DNA from: Terriglobia bacterium | Lineage (GTDB): Bacteria; Acidobacteriota; Terriglobia; Bryobacterales; Bryobacteraceae | Direction: 5' to 3' | DNA: 56,234 bases | Assembly (NCBI GenBank): GCA_021325175.1 | Contig: JAJPHS010000077.1 | Span: 1-56,234 of the forward strand | Shown: positions 33,880 through 43,258 of the stretch, one piece after another | Position numbering within the stretch: the stretch's first letter is position 1 | Layout of the letters: each line of letters opens with the position of its first letter | Notes under the pieces: generated by a model | Databases searched by the model: none | What the model was told of the DNA's origin: nothing | Seen by the model: the letters and a program-made list of their open reading frames with translations, nothing else | Program-made: the position numbers and the translations under genes

Positions 33880-34344
33880 GTGGAAGGCAAAATTAAAATC
33901 CTCAGTGATAACCGTTCGGCCGGTCATCATTATCATTTGTCGGAGCGCATGGAAGCCGGCCTCGTCCTGACCGGCACCGAAGTCAAATCCGCCCGCGACG
34001 GCAAAATCCAACTCAAGGAATCGTTTGCTGAAGTTTCCGGCAACGAGGTCTGGCTGGTGAACGCCCACATCGGCCAGTATTCGCACGGCAACATCATGAA
34101 TCACGAGCCGGCGCGTCGCCGTAAGTTGCTGCTGCATCGCAAGGAGATCGATAAACTCGCCGGCGCGACCCGGGAAAAGGGCCTGACCCTGGTGCCGACC
34201 AAGCTCTATCTGAAAGACGGACTCGTAAAGCTCGAAATCGCGATCGGCCGCGGCAAAAAACTGCACGATAAGCGCGAATCGGAGCGCGAGCGCGAAATGA
34301 AGGAAGAAGCTCGCGCCGGACTGCGGCGGCGTGCGCGCCAGTAG
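33880..34344 (+). CDS. smpB: SsrA-binding protein SmpB
   Basis: 154 residues, full length. It binds tmRNA and delivers it to stalled ribosomes. Typical motifs are present: an N-terminal [33 protein letters not shown]-type strand [22 protein letters not shown] and the basic tail [17 protein letters not shown]. The start is GTG at 33880 (MEGKIKIL). It is divergent from the secretin gene across 70 bp. The tmRNA gene is not seen here. Confidence 0.96.
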   Translation: MEGKIKILSDNRSAGHHYHLSERMEAGLVLTGTEVKSARDGKIQLKESFAEVSGNEVWLVNAHIGQYSHGNIMNHEPARRRKLLLHRKEIDKLAGATREKGLTLVPTKLYLKDGLVKLEIAIGRGKKLHDKRESEREREMKEEARAGLRRRARQ

Positions 34345-34362
34345 CTATACTGGCAAGGGTAC

Positions 34363-35700
34363 GTGATTGCGACCGTTCCAAAACCGAAGCCGCCCGCGCT
34401 CAAGGGTCGCCCCTTCATGGGCGTTCTTTCCGATTTCCGCAAAAACCCTCCCGAGTTCCTGCTGAACGCCGCGCGCAGCCACGGCGACATCGTCTTCATG
34501 CGCCTGGGGCCGCAGCCCGCCTTCGTGGTCAGCAATCCCGATTGGATCAGGGACGTTCTGGTCACTCACCAGACGCAGTTCATCAAGAGCCGGATGCTGG
34601 AGCGCGCCAAGGTTCTGCTCGGCGAAGGATTGCTCACCAGCGAGGGCGAATTTCATAAGCGCCAGCGCCGCCTGGTTCAGCCCGCCTTTCATCGCGAGCG
34701 GCTGATCGGCTATAGCGCATCCATGGTGGACGCCGCGGCGCAATGCCGCCGGCAGTGGTCCCCCGGCGACCGGCTGGACCTCGCGCGCGAGATGACCCGG
34801 CTGACGCTCGCCATCGTCGCCAAAACATTATTCAGCGCCGATGTTTCCTCCGAAGCCGATGAAATCGGCGCCGCGCTCACCGAAGTCCTCGGGCTGTTTG
34901 AAACCGCGCTCACCCCTTTTTCCGAGTGGCTCGAAAAGCTGCCGCTGCCCTCGGTGCGGCGCTTCGAGCGGGCTCGCGCGCTGCTGGACCGCATCATCTA
35001 CGGCATCATCGCCGCGCGCCGCGCCAGCGGCCGCGACGAAGGCGATCTTTTATCCATGCTGCTGCTGGCGCGCGATGAAGGCAGCGGCATGGACGACAAG
35101 CAGGTCCGCGATGAGGCTCTGACGCTCTTTCTTGCCGGACATGAGACCACCGCCAACGCGCTCACCTGGACGTGGTATCTGTTGTCCCAAAATCCCGAGA
35201 TCGAGCGGAAATTCCACGCCGAAATCGATGCGCTCGGCGATCGCCTGCCGGTCTTCGACGATCTGGGCCGTTTGAAATACGTTGAGATGGTCTTCGCCGA
35301 ATCGATGCGCCTGTTTCCGCCCGCCTGGAGCATCGGCCGGCGCAACCTGACCGAATATCGCATGGGCCGGTATTCCATCCCGCCGCGATCCATCATCCTG
35401 ATGAGCCCCTACGTCGTCCACCGCGATCCGCGCTGGCACCCCGACCCCTTGCGCTTTGATCCGGATCGCTGGCTGCCCGAAAACGCCGCAAGCCGCCCCA
35501 AATTTTCGTATTTTCCCTTCGGCGGCGGCGCGCGGGTCTGCATCGGCGAACGATTCGCGTGGATGGAAGGCGTGCTGCTGCTCACCGTGCTCGCGCAAAA
35601 ATGGAAGCTGCGCCTGGAGCCGGATCATCCCGTCGAAACAAAAGCTCTGATCACGCTGCGGCCCAAATACGGCATGCGCATGATTGTCGAAGCGAGATAA
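34363..35700 (+). CDS. Cytochrome P450
   Basis: 445 residues. The oxygen-activating I-helix motif [13 protein letters not shown], the K-helix E-x-x-R in [12 protein letters not shown] and the heme-binding loop [20 protein letters not shown], with the axial cysteine, are all intact. It is a soluble monooxygenase of the bacterial CYP102/CYP4-like side, lacking an N-terminal anchor. It starts at GTG 34363, 18 bp after smpB, probably by read-through. Redox partners are not encoded nearby and the substrate is unknown. Confidence 0.94.
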   Translation: MIATVPKPKPPALKGRPFMGVLSDFRKNPPEFLLNAARSHGDIVFMRLGPQPAFVVSNPDWIRDVLVTHQTQFIKSRMLERAKVLLGEGLLTSEGEFHKRQRRLVQPAFHRERLIGYSASMVDAAAQCRRQWSPGDRLDLAREMTRLTLAIVAKTLFSADVSSEADEIGAALTEVLGLFETALTPFSEWLEKLPLPSVRRFERARALLDRIIYGIIAARRASGRDEGDLLSMLLLARDEGSGMDDKQVRDEALTLFLAGHETTANALTWTWYLLSQNPEIERKFHAEIDALGDRLPVFDDLGRLKYVEMVFAESMRLFPPAWSIGRRNLTEYRMGRYSIPPRSIILMSPYVVHRDPRWHPDPLRFDPDRWLPENAASRPKFSYFPFGGGARVCIGERFAWMEGVLLLTVLAQKWKLRLEPDHPVETKALITLRPKYGMRMIVEAR

Positions 35701-35710
35701 ATTTCCGCGC

Positions 35711-36634
35711 TCAGTTGCATGTTCCCTGAAAAATCGCGCAAATAATTCCCACCGCGTCCAAACCCACGCCGATGCGGTAGATGTCGCGATCGCTCGCCAT
35801 CGTGGCGATCGCCACCGATGCCTCCGATCCGGTAATTCCGGCCGGCGCGGGCGCCAGAACAAAAGGCACGATATTTGTTGCGCGCGCAAGCCTTACCTCG
35901 CCGGTTCCGAACAGATAAAGGTAATTGTAGCCGCGCATTCGCACCGGCAGAGGATAGAACACATCGAACTTCGCGGCCGCTCCCCGTAGCGCTCCTCCGC
36001 TCACCTGCTCGTCCTGGCCGATGGTGAACGTGTAAGTGGACGACGCTCGGTCGCCATAGCTGGTGGTGATGCGGATTCCCGCGCCCCAGCTCCGGTAAAA
36101 CAACGACCGGTCCGGCGGAAGAAATCCGATGTACGACGCGTTGGCTGCCTGCGGAAACGCCGCCAGAAAGCTCGCATATTGCGGCGAGCCGGGCGCGGGC
36201 ACAGTGAACAAACTCAACCGGCTCCGCGGCGGAAACGGTCCGGTAGCTCCCGCGTCCAAAACAAAACCGAGCCTTCTCGTGCCGCCGCCCGCCGTCCAGC
36301 TCCGGAACGGATGCACATCCACGCCCGTCGAAAACGCGCCGGATTCCGCCAGCCGATTCACCTGAAGATTGGCGATCGTGCCCGCCAGATTCAACTGCGC
36401 GACCGGCGTCGAGATCTGCCCCGGGAAACTTGCCACCTCCACCTCGCCCCACACGGAAATCCACTTCGCGCTCATTTGCCGGTCGATAAGAAAATCGAAG
36501 AACAGCTTCTGCGACGGATCGGCCGCGCTCGCCCCGGTTTGTTCCATTCCGAGCACGGCCCGGGCCTCGGTATCGCTCCCTTGTCCGCGCAATAGGAGGC
36601 AAATCAGGCCTAGCAAAATCGTCCGGAGAATCAT
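35711..36634 (-). CDS. Secreted hypothetical protein, beta-rich
   Basis: 307 residues. The start at 36634 gives a signal peptide MILRTILLGLICLLLRGQG; the frame is open for 94 codons further upstream but those look like antisense of the next gene's leader. The mature protein is Ser/Gly/Phe-rich and likely beta-structured (GFVLDAGATGPFPPRSRLSL, GAGIRITTSYGDRASSTYTF), which would suit an outer-membrane or surface protein. It ends in a Cys-containing tail. I do not recognise a family. Confidence 0.65.
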   Translation of the reverse strand: MILRTILLGLICLLLRGQGSDTEARAVLGMEQTGASAADPSQKLFFDFLIDRQMSAKWISVWGEVEVASFPGQISTPVAQLNLAGTIANLQVNRLAESGAFSTGVDVHPFRSWTAGGGTRRLGFVLDAGATGPFPPRSRLSLFTVPAPGSPQYASFLAAFPQAANASYIGFLPPDRSLFYRSWGAGIRITTSYGDRASSTYTFTIGQDEQVSGGALRGAAAKFDVFYPLPVRMRGYNYLYLFGTGEVRLARATNIVPFVLAPAPAGITGSEASVAIATMASDRDIYRIGVGLDAVGIICAIFQGTCN

Positions 36635-36761
36635 ATTGGCTCTCGGAGGAGCTATACCGCGCCAGGAGGCGCGCACGGCCGCGCTCGTGCGCTTCGGCGA
36701 TGAAAACAGGAAGCTTTTCGCGGCAAATGGCGTGGTACTTCGCACCAGACTAAAATAGACT

Positions 36762-38321
36762 GTGCCTGACGTTACATGTACCGCCTCGCAATCTGGGAGT
36801 AAAAAGAAATTTCCCATGTCGCCGTCGATCGCCGGGGGTGTGGCGTTCGCCCTCACCCTCCTCTCGGCAACCGCCGCCGGACAGAACGCCCCGCCCCCGG
36901 ATAACTCGGCTCTCATTCAGGAACTCGAATCGATGCGCAAGCGAATCGATCAACTGGAGGCGCAGCTCAAAGCCGCGCAAGCGCAGCCCGCGCCGGCCGC
37001 GCAGCCGGCTCGCGCCGCCGATACCCAAACCGCCGCCGCGCCGGAATATACTCAGCCCGCCGAACCGTTTGCCTTCGCCGATTTTTCCTGGCTCACCGGC
37101 AATCCCCGCAACACCGAAACTCCGTTCGATAACGCCTTTTTTACGCCCGAAATTCGCGTCGACGTCGATTACGTCTACGACAACAACCATCCCGCCGACC
37201 ACACCATCGGCGGATCGAGCGAAGTCTTTCGCGCCGGCGAAGTGCAGCTCACGCAGATGGGCGTGGGCGGCGATTTCCACTGGAACAACGTTCGCGCCCG
37301 TCTGATGACCCAGTTCGGGATGTACGCCACAACCACGCCGCGTAATGACGCCAGCCCCGCCCGCGGCAACTGGGATCTGACCACCGCCTATCGCTACATC
37401 TCCGAAGCCTATGGCGGTTATCACTTCAACGTCCTTCACGGCATCAACGTCGACGCCGGAATTTTCATGTCCTACGTCGGCCTGTTCAGCTATTATCAGT
37501 TCGACAACTGGGCCTATCAGCCCTCCTATGTTTCCTCCAACACGCCCTGGTTTTTCAACGGCGTCCGCGTTCAAATTTTTCCCACCGAAAAACTGAAAAT
37601 CGAGCCGTGGTTCGTCAACGGCTGGCAGTCCTACGGCGTATTCAACAAGCAGCCGGGACTCGGCGTTCAGATTCTTTATCGCCCCAACGGCTGGCTTTCC
37701 CTGGTCGGCAATCAATACGAGGGCGCGGATACCCTCGGCGTGCCCGGACGGCATCGCGTCCACACCGACGACAGCGTTCAGCTCAAGTACTTCGATAAAC
37801 CTGGCCGCGGGCTGGATAAAGCCGCGATGACCTTCACCGTCGACGCCGGATGCGAGTTCGGCGCGGCCAGCGGCGTGAGCTGCCGCGGCGGCAATGCGCT
37901 CAAACCATCGCAGTATTTCCTCGGATTCATGAGCTATCAGCGATTCTGGTTCGATCGCGACCGCTTCGCCGCAACCCTCGGCGGCGGCGCCATCAACAAT
38001 CCCGGACGCTATCTGGTGCTTCTGCCGCCGATTAATGGCGCCACCGCGCTCACCGGCACGCCGTACTTCACGGAAAATCCCGGCGATCCCTTTAAAGCCT
38101 GGGATGCCTCCTTCACCTTCGACTACATGCCCAAGCAGTTCATCACCTGGCGATTTGAATATAATCACCGCAGCTCGAGCGTTCCCTATTTCACCGGCCC
38201 CGGAGGCGTCACGCCTCCCGGCGGCGAAAACGGCAATCCCGCCCAGCTCATTCCAGGATGGATTCCCGATCTCACCAGGCACGAAAATCGCTTCATCATG
38301 GCCATCCTGGTGAAACTCTGA
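36762..38321 (+). CDS. Outer membrane beta-barrel (porin-like, BBP2/OmpL type)
   Basis: 519 residues from GTG 36762. A Lys-rich n-region and hydrophobic signal (SKKKFPMSPSIAGGVAFALT) are followed by a coiled-coil stretch (LIQELESMRKRIDQLEAQLK, ~50-72), an Ala/Pro linker and a ~400-residue barrel with alternating aromatic strands ending FIMAILVKL. The length and layout, with a coiled coil before the barrel, match acidobacterial BBP2-type porins. The solute is unknown. A shorter start at ATG 36816 is possible but loses the lysines that make the signal convincing. It ends four bases from the convergent gene. Confidence 0.8.
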   Translation: MPDVTCTASQSGSKKKFPMSPSIAGGVAFALTLLSATAAGQNAPPPDNSALIQELESMRKRIDQLEAQLKAAQAQPAPAAQPARAADTQTAAAPEYTQPAEPFAFADFSWLTGNPRNTETPFDNAFFTPEIRVDVDYVYDNNHPADHTIGGSSEVFRAGEVQLTQMGVGGDFHWNNVRARLMTQFGMYATTTPRNDASPARGNWDLTTAYRYISEAYGGYHFNVLHGINVDAGIFMSYVGLFSYYQFDNWAYQPSYVSSNTPWFFNGVRVQIFPTEKLKIEPWFVNGWQSYGVFNKQPGLGVQILYRPNGWLSLVGNQYEGADTLGVPGRHRVHTDDSVQLKYFDKPGRGLDKAAMTFTVDAGCEFGAASGVSCRGGNALKPSQYFLGFMSYQRFWFDRDRFAATLGGGAINNPGRYLVLLPPINGATALTGTPYFTENPGDPFKAWDASFTFDYMPKQFITWRFEYNHRSSSVPYFTGPGGVTPPGGENGNPAQLIPGWIPDLTRHENRFIMAILVKL

Positions 38322-38325
38322 AGCT

Positions 38326-39675
38326 CTACTTTCCTTCGAGCAGAAACGTCGGAGCCAGGCCGGTCAGCGTGGAAAATCCGCTCGATCCGGCCACGCTCAG
38401 CCAGCTCGAGCAGCCATGCACCTTGCCCAGGAAAGAATGCGGATGCACGTCAATCTGCATCTCTTTCATCATCAGGCTGCCGTACTGCATCAGCGGGAAC
38501 ACGCTGCGCGCCGGCTCGGCCACTTCCTGCACCACGTAGGGAATCCGCATCGCCTGCCGCAGCGCTTTTTCCCAGCCCAGCTCGTCGGTGGACGCGCCCA
38601 GCACCGGGCTCAATTCCGCCGAATCGTCATTGGGTTTCAGCACCAGCTTTTCGCGGTGTTTCATCACGAAATCCGGCAGATCGACGGTATGACCGCGAAA
38701 GGTCGTTTTGGTCGCCTGCACCAGCCGGGTCCAGGGGATAAATTCCCGGATCGCGCGCTTTTCCGCGGCCGGAAAATTCTCCGTGACCGCATCGTCCGTC
38801 AATAGATCGAAAACCGCCTTCTTGGTCCCCAGTTCCGAACGGAAACTGTTCACCACGCATACGGCGCGATCTTTATACGCGCGAACCAGCGGATGCGATA
38901 AATCGAACCGCACCAGAAATTCCTGCAGCTTGAGCCGGCGATAGACCAGATCAATCGTGAAATCCCCGCGGCGCAGAACGCCCGCCCGGTATTCGAGCTG
39001 ATCGGGAGAGATAATTTCGGTGGGATATCCCGCGCGCGTGAAAAACTCCGCCAGCAGCGCATAATCGCTTAAATCCGCGGGCTGAAACGGCGGCCGGAAT
39101 TCCACGATGGCGATCCGCGGCTTCTTCTTTCCGCCGAATTCCTTGTACGACTTGAGCAGCGCGCTCAGCAGATACCTGGTCCCCGGCAGTTTGGTCAGCT
39201 TATATTTTTTGCGGAATTCCTTCATCGGCGGCGCGTCGTAAAACAAATCCGCCAGCGCCTCTCCATAGACCACGCCGGCCGGCGCATCGGAATGATGCGC
39301 CACAAAGCGAACCGATCCGTTATTCAAATTGGTATCGAGCAGTCCGGTCACGCTGAAGGCGGCGTAGCCCGGATCCACCTGCGCCAGCATCCGCTCCGCC
39401 GGAAGAAGCTGCATGCGCGCCAGCAGCGCCGGCGTCGCCAGCGCCATCTGTTGAACGCGCGTGATTGCCGAGAACAGCGCCTCCGCCGCTTTTACCAGAC
39501 TCTGGTACTGCCGATTCGTGATAAAATGCGGGCGCAAAACCGGCGAGATCGGCCGGTTCCCCAGCTTACCTGCCTTCATGCGATCCTGTAATGCCTTGGC
39601 CCAAGCCAGGTCAATGTACGGCTCGCTTTCGATCAATTTGTGATAACGGGCGATCGCCTCGCTCACCTGGTTCAT
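38326..39675 (-). CDS. ATP-grasp-like protein of unknown function
   Basis: 449 residues, cytoplasmic by composition. The C-terminal third has ATP-grasp features: REKLVLKPNDDSAEL (a Lys on the nucleotide-binding strand), IPYVVQEVAEPARSV, then GCSSWLSVAGSSGFSTLTG and a terminal APTFLLEGK. The middle part (IAIVEFRPPFQPADLSDYAL and following) looks like a Rossmann-like pre-ATP-grasp domain. ATP-grasp enzymes ligate a carboxylate to an amine or thiol. The substrate and exact family are not recognised. It is monocistronic, since its flanks are a convergent barrel gene and a 168-bp gap in which I see no gene. Confidence 0.6.
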   Translation of the reverse strand: MNQVSEAIARYHKLIESEPYIDLAWAKALQDRMKAGKLGNRPISPVLRPHFITNRQYQSLVKAAEALFSAITRVQQMALATPALLARMQLLPAERMLAQVDPGYAAFSVTGLLDTNLNNGSVRFVAHHSDAPAGVVYGEALADLFYDAPPMKEFRKKYKLTKLPGTRYLLSALLKSYKEFGGKKKPRIAIVEFRPPFQPADLSDYALLAEFFTRAGYPTEIISPDQLEYRAGVLRRGDFTIDLVYRRLKLQEFLVRFDLSHPLVRAYKDRAVCVVNSFRSELGTKKAVFDLLTDDAVTENFPAAEKRAIREFIPWTRLVQATKTTFRGHTVDLPDFVMKHREKLVLKPNDDSAELSPVLGASTDELGWEKALRQAMRIPYVVQEVAEPARSVFPLMQYGSLMMKEMQIDVHPHSFLGKVHGCSSWLSVAGSSGFSTLTGLAPTFLLEGK

Positions 39676-39843
39676 GTGTGCTCTAAGGGACAGTATCGCA
39701 CGGCTTCTACGGAATTGAAAAGTGACGGAGCTTGAATAATCCCAGATATATTATTGAAAATAAACGATTTATAGTGCCTTGACGAGCCGATTCCAGACGC
39801 CGCCGTTTAACCGCTTTATCGGCCAGTCGCGCATTTCTGGCGG

Positions 39844-41640
39844 CTATCTCTGATTCGCTTTAAGGATTTTTTTCCGCAGCCGGATCGATTTCGGCGTGAC
39901 TTCCACCAGCTCGTCCTCGCGAATAAATTCGATCGCCTGCTCCAGATTCAAAATCCGCGGAGGCACCAGCCGGATCGCTTCGTCGGCGGTCGAAGCGCGC
40001 ATGTTCGTCAGCTTTTTCTCTTTGACGATGTTCACGTTCAGATCGGCGTCGCGCGCGTTCTCACCGACAATCATGCCTTCGTAGACTTCCGTTCCCGGCT
40101 CGATGAACATTTCCCCGCGCTCTTGCAAATTGAAGATGGCATGGCCGGTCGCCCTGCCCGGCCGGTCGGCCACCAGCGATCCGGTGGGACGCGTCGGAAT
40201 TTCGCCCTGCCACTCGATATATCCGTGGAAAAGCGAGTTCATGATCGCGGTGCCGCGCGTGTCCGTCAACATTTCGCTGCGCAGTCCGATCAGCCCGCGC
40301 GACGGCACATGAAACTCCAGCCGCACGCGCCCGGAGCCGTGATTGATCATTCTCACCATCTTGCCCTTGCGCTGCCCCAGTTTTTCGATCACCACGCCGA
40401 CAAACGATTCCGGGCAATCGATCACCAGCAATTCCACCGGCTCCGACAATTTTTCACCGATCGTTTTCGTCAGAATTTCCGGCTTGCCCACGGCGAGCTC
40501 GTAGCCTTCCCGCCGCATCATTTCGATGATGATCGCAAGCTGCAGCTCGCCCCGTCCCATCACCTTGAACGAATCCGGCCCGCCCGCTTCCTCCACGCGA
40601 ATCGACACGTTGGTGAGCAGCTCCTTATCCAGCCGGTCGCGCAAATTCCGGGAAGTGACATAGATTCCTTCCCTGCCGGAAAAGGGCGACGTGTTAATGG
40701 TGAACGTCATGGCGATGGTCGGCTCATCGATTTGAATTTTCGGCAATGGCGCGGGATTTTCCGCGCTGGTCAGCGTCTCGCCGATGGTGATCCCTTCGAC
40801 GCCCGCGATCGCCAGGACGTCTCCCGGCCTGCCGATGGTCTCGTCCACGCGCTTCAAGCCTTCAAAGGAATAAAGCTTGGTGATTTTCGTTTTATGCAGC
40901 GAACCGTCCAGTTTCGCGATGCCCACTTCATCGCCATGGCGAAGCGTCCCGTTGAAAACGCGGCCGATCGCCAGCCGTCCCAGATAATCGGAATAATCCA
41001 GATTCGCCACCAGCAGTTGCAGGACGCCGTCGGGATCTCCCGACGGCGCCGGAATGTGTTCCACGATCGCTTCAAATAACGACCGCAAATCCGTATCGCT
41101 GCCCTCCGGATCGCGCCGCGCGATGCCCAGCTTCGCGTTGGTATAAATCACCGGAAAATCGAGCTGATCCTCGGTCGCGTCCAGATCGATGAACAGATCG
41201 TAAATCTCGTTTAAAACTTCCTTGATCCGCGCATCGGGCCGGTCGATTTTATTGATCACCACGATCTGAGGCAATTTTGCCTCCAGCGCTTTCATCAGCA
41301 CGTAGCGCGTCTGCGGCAGCGGGCCTTCGCTTGCGTCCACCAGCAGCATCACCCCATCCACCAGCTTCAGCGCGCGCTCCACCTCGCCGCCGAAATCGCT
41401 GTGCCCCGGCGTATCGACAATGTTAATTTTAATGTCGTGATAGCGGACGCCGGTCGCCTTGGCCAGAATGGTGATGCCGCGCTCGCGCTCGAGTTCGTTT
41501 GAATCCATTGCGCGCTCGGCTACCTGTTCGTTGGCGCGAAAAATTCCGGATTGGCGAAACATCGCATCGACCAGCGTCGTCTTGCCGTGATCGACGTGCG
41601 CAATAATAGCGACATTTCGGATGGAAGGATTGGAATGCAT
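39844..41640 (-). CDS. typA: Translational GTPase TypA/BipA
   Basis: 598 residues. The GTPase domain has G1 [10 protein letters not shown]2/switch RERGITI, G3 [11 protein letters not shown] and G4 [11 protein letters not shown]-like domains II, III and V and the TypA-specific C-terminal domain follow ([43 protein letters not shown]-type ending [12 protein letters not shown]). It binds ribosomes, helps 50S assembly at low temperature and responds to stress. ATG 41640 is preceded by GGAAG at good spacing; an upstream ATG at 41694 lacks conservation. It is divergent from der. Confidence 0.96.
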   Translation of the reverse strand: MHSNPSIRNVAIIAHVDHGKTTLVDAMFRQSGIFRANEQVAERAMDSNELERERGITILAKATGVRYHDIKINIVDTPGHSDFGGEVERALKLVDGVMLLVDASEGPLPQTRYVLMKALEAKLPQIVVINKIDRPDARIKEVLNEIYDLFIDLDATEDQLDFPVIYTNAKLGIARRDPEGSDTDLRSLFEAIVEHIPAPSGDPDGVLQLLVANLDYSDYLGRLAIGRVFNGTLRHGDEVGIAKLDGSLHKTKITKLYSFEGLKRVDETIGRPGDVLAIAGVEGITIGETLTSAENPAPLPKIQIDEPTIAMTFTINTSPFSGREGIYVTSRNLRDRLDKELLTNVSIRVEEAGGPDSFKVMGRGELQLAIIIEMMRREGYELAVGKPEILTKTIGEKLSEPVELLVIDCPESFVGVVIEKLGQRKGKMVRMINHGSGRVRLEFHVPSRGLIGLRSEMLTDTRGTAIMNSLFHGYIEWQGEIPTRPTGSLVADRPGRATGHAIFNLQERGEMFIEPGTEVYEGMIVGENARDADLNVNIVKEKKLTNMRASTADEAIRLVPPRILNLEQAIEFIREDELVEVTPKSIRLRKKILKANQR

Positions 41641-41847
41641 GGGTGAACTTCCATGTTCGCACGGCGATCTCCTGTTTAGTACGCCTGCCGCCAAATACTG
41701 CGCCTCCCGATAATCGTTCCGGGATCGGCCTGAACGTCCGGCAATTGAGTGTTGGCGCGCGGGGATATGCCCGCCCGAAATTCGCCTTATGACCCTAATT
41801 CGCGGTACGCAATCCGCCGACGTACATTTAACGGCTCACCTCGGCGG

Positions 41848-41883
41848 CGGGCGGGAGAGCAACCTCCGACTCTCTCCCGCCCG
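41848..41883. repeat. Strong 12-bp stem hairpin in the typA/der intergenic region
   Basis: CGGGCGGGAGAG (41848-41859) and CTCTCCCGCCCG (41872-41883) are perfect complements around a 12-base loop. The hairpin is upstream of the der start, so it would sit in the der 5' leader or its promoter region, and it lies upstream of both divergent genes. No T-run follows, so it is not a classic terminator. Its presence argues against the longer der reading frame that would translate through it. Confidence 0.6.
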
Positions 41884-41920
41884 GCCGCTTCCTGTTGCGC
41901 GCCATGCCACAATCGAACCA

Positions 41921-43213
41921 GTGCCCGATCTTCCCTCAGTGGTCATCGTCGGACGCCCCAATGTGGGCAAATCGACGTTATTTAACGCCATTTTAGGCTC
42001 GCGCCGGTCCATCGTCGGCGACGAGCCCGGCATCACCCGCGACCGCATTCATGGCCAGGCCGATTATCACGGCCGGCGCTTCGAGCTGATCGACACCGGC
42101 GGCATCATCACCAACGACGCCGAGCTCATCCCCTCGCAAATCCTGAAACAGGCGCGCGTCGCCCTGAACGGAGCCTCGCACGTAATTTTTTTGATCGACG
42201 GGCGCGCCGAAATCACCGGCGCGGACCGCGATCTCGCCGCCATGCTGCGCCGTCTAGGCAAGCCGGTCGCACTCGCCGTCAATAAAATCGACTCGCCCAG
42301 GCGCGAGGATCTGGCGCACGAATTTCACGAGCTTGGCTTCCACGACATTTTCCCGATCTCGGCCGAGCATCATCTGGGCCTCGACCCGCTGCTCGATCAC
42401 GTCACCCGCGATTTCCCCTCGCAAGAGCCCGGGCAAGCCGCCCCGGCCGCCCCGGAAAACAGAATCAAGGTGGCCATCATCGGCCGGCCCAACGTCGGAA
42501 AATCGACCCTGCTCAATGCCTTCGCCGGCGCCGAGCGAGCCATCGTTTCCCCGGTCGCCGGCACCACGCGCGACGCCGTCGATGAGACGGTCCAGCACAA
42601 CGGCGTCGAATATGTTTTCGTCGACACCGCCGGAATCCGCCGCAAGGGCAAAACAAAGTTGATGGCGGAAAAATTGAGCGTGGTGATGGCGCGCCGCCAT
42701 CTGCGGATGGCCAACGTCGCGCTGCTGGTGCTCGACGCCACCGAAGGCGTGCTCGCCCTTGATGCGACCATCGCCGGATACGCCAAGGAAGAGGGCCGCG
42801 CGATGGTGATCGTGGTCAACAAATGGGACGCGGCGAACACCGGAAAGCGTAAATTTCTGGAGGATCTGCGGGATTCGCTAAAATTCCTCGATTACGCCGA
42901 AATTGCGTTCATTTCCGCGCAAAAACGCGCCGGTTTGCGCTCCGTTTTCGGAATGATCCGCCGCGCCTACGAATCGGCGTCCAGGCGGATCACCACCGGG
43001 GAGCTGAACCGCTTCGTCGAATCCCTGCATTGGGAATACGATATGAAGATTTACTACATGACGCAGGTTTCCGTGCGGCCGCCGTCGTTTCTTGTCTTTA
43101 CCGATCGCGCCGGCGAGCTGCATTTTTCCGCCGAACGCTATCTGATCAATCGCCTGCGCGAGCGGTTCGGCTTTGCAGGCACCCCGATCGTGATCCGGAC
43201 GCGGCGCCGATGA
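41921..43213 (+). CDS. der: Ribosome biogenesis GTPase Der (EngA)
   Basis: 430 residues from GTG 41921 (MPDLPSVVIVGRPNVGKS). There are two tandem GTPase domains, each with GRPNVGKSTL, a DTGG/DTAG switch II and NKID/NKWD, and a C-terminal KH-like domain (PPSFLVFTDRAGELHFSAER, then FGFAGTPIVIRTRRR). Der helps mature the 50S subunit. The frame is open upstream to 41789, but that part has no similarity and covers a strong hairpin. It is divergent from typA, another ribosome-associated GTPase. Confidence 0.94.
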   Translation: MPDLPSVVIVGRPNVGKSTLFNAILGSRRSIVGDEPGITRDRIHGQADYHGRRFELIDTGGIITNDAELIPSQILKQARVALNGASHVIFLIDGRAEITGADRDLAAMLRRLGKPVALAVNKIDSPRREDLAHEFHELGFHDIFPISAEHHLGLDPLLDHVTRDFPSQEPGQAAPAAPENRIKVAIIGRPNVGKSTLLNAFAGAERAIVSPVAGTTRDAVDETVQHNGVEYVFVDTAGIRRKGKTKLMAEKLSVVMARRHLRMANVALLVLDATEGVLALDATIAGYAKEEGRAMVIVVNKWDAANTGKRKFLEDLRDSLKFLDYAEIAFISAQKRAGLRSVFGMIRRAYESASRRITTGELNRFVESLHWEYDMKIYYMTQVSVRPPSFLVFTDRAGELHFSAERYLINRLRERFGFAGTPIVIRTRRR

Positions 43214-43258
43214 CGCTCGCTTGGCGCCGCAGGCCGTATAATGTGGAGTGACCCGCCA

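Noticed and set aside
35711..36916. Longer 401-codon version of the secreted hypothetical protein
   Set aside because: The signal peptide begins at codon 95 (36634), and the upstream part overlaps the start region of the divergent barrel gene.
36750..38282. Minus-strand open frame of 510 codons
   Set aside because: It mirrors the outer-membrane barrel gene, and the plus strand has a signal peptide and alternating barrel strands.
41789..41920. 44-codon N-terminal extension of Der
   Set aside because: It carries no conserved sequence, reads through the strong hairpin at 41848-41883 and precedes the normal family start VVIVGRPNVGKS.
43237..43242. TATAAT just upstream of the altronate dehydratase
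   Set aside because: No acceptable -35 hexamer at 16-18 bp, and transcription from it would start almost at the chosen ATG, leaving no room for the ribosome site.
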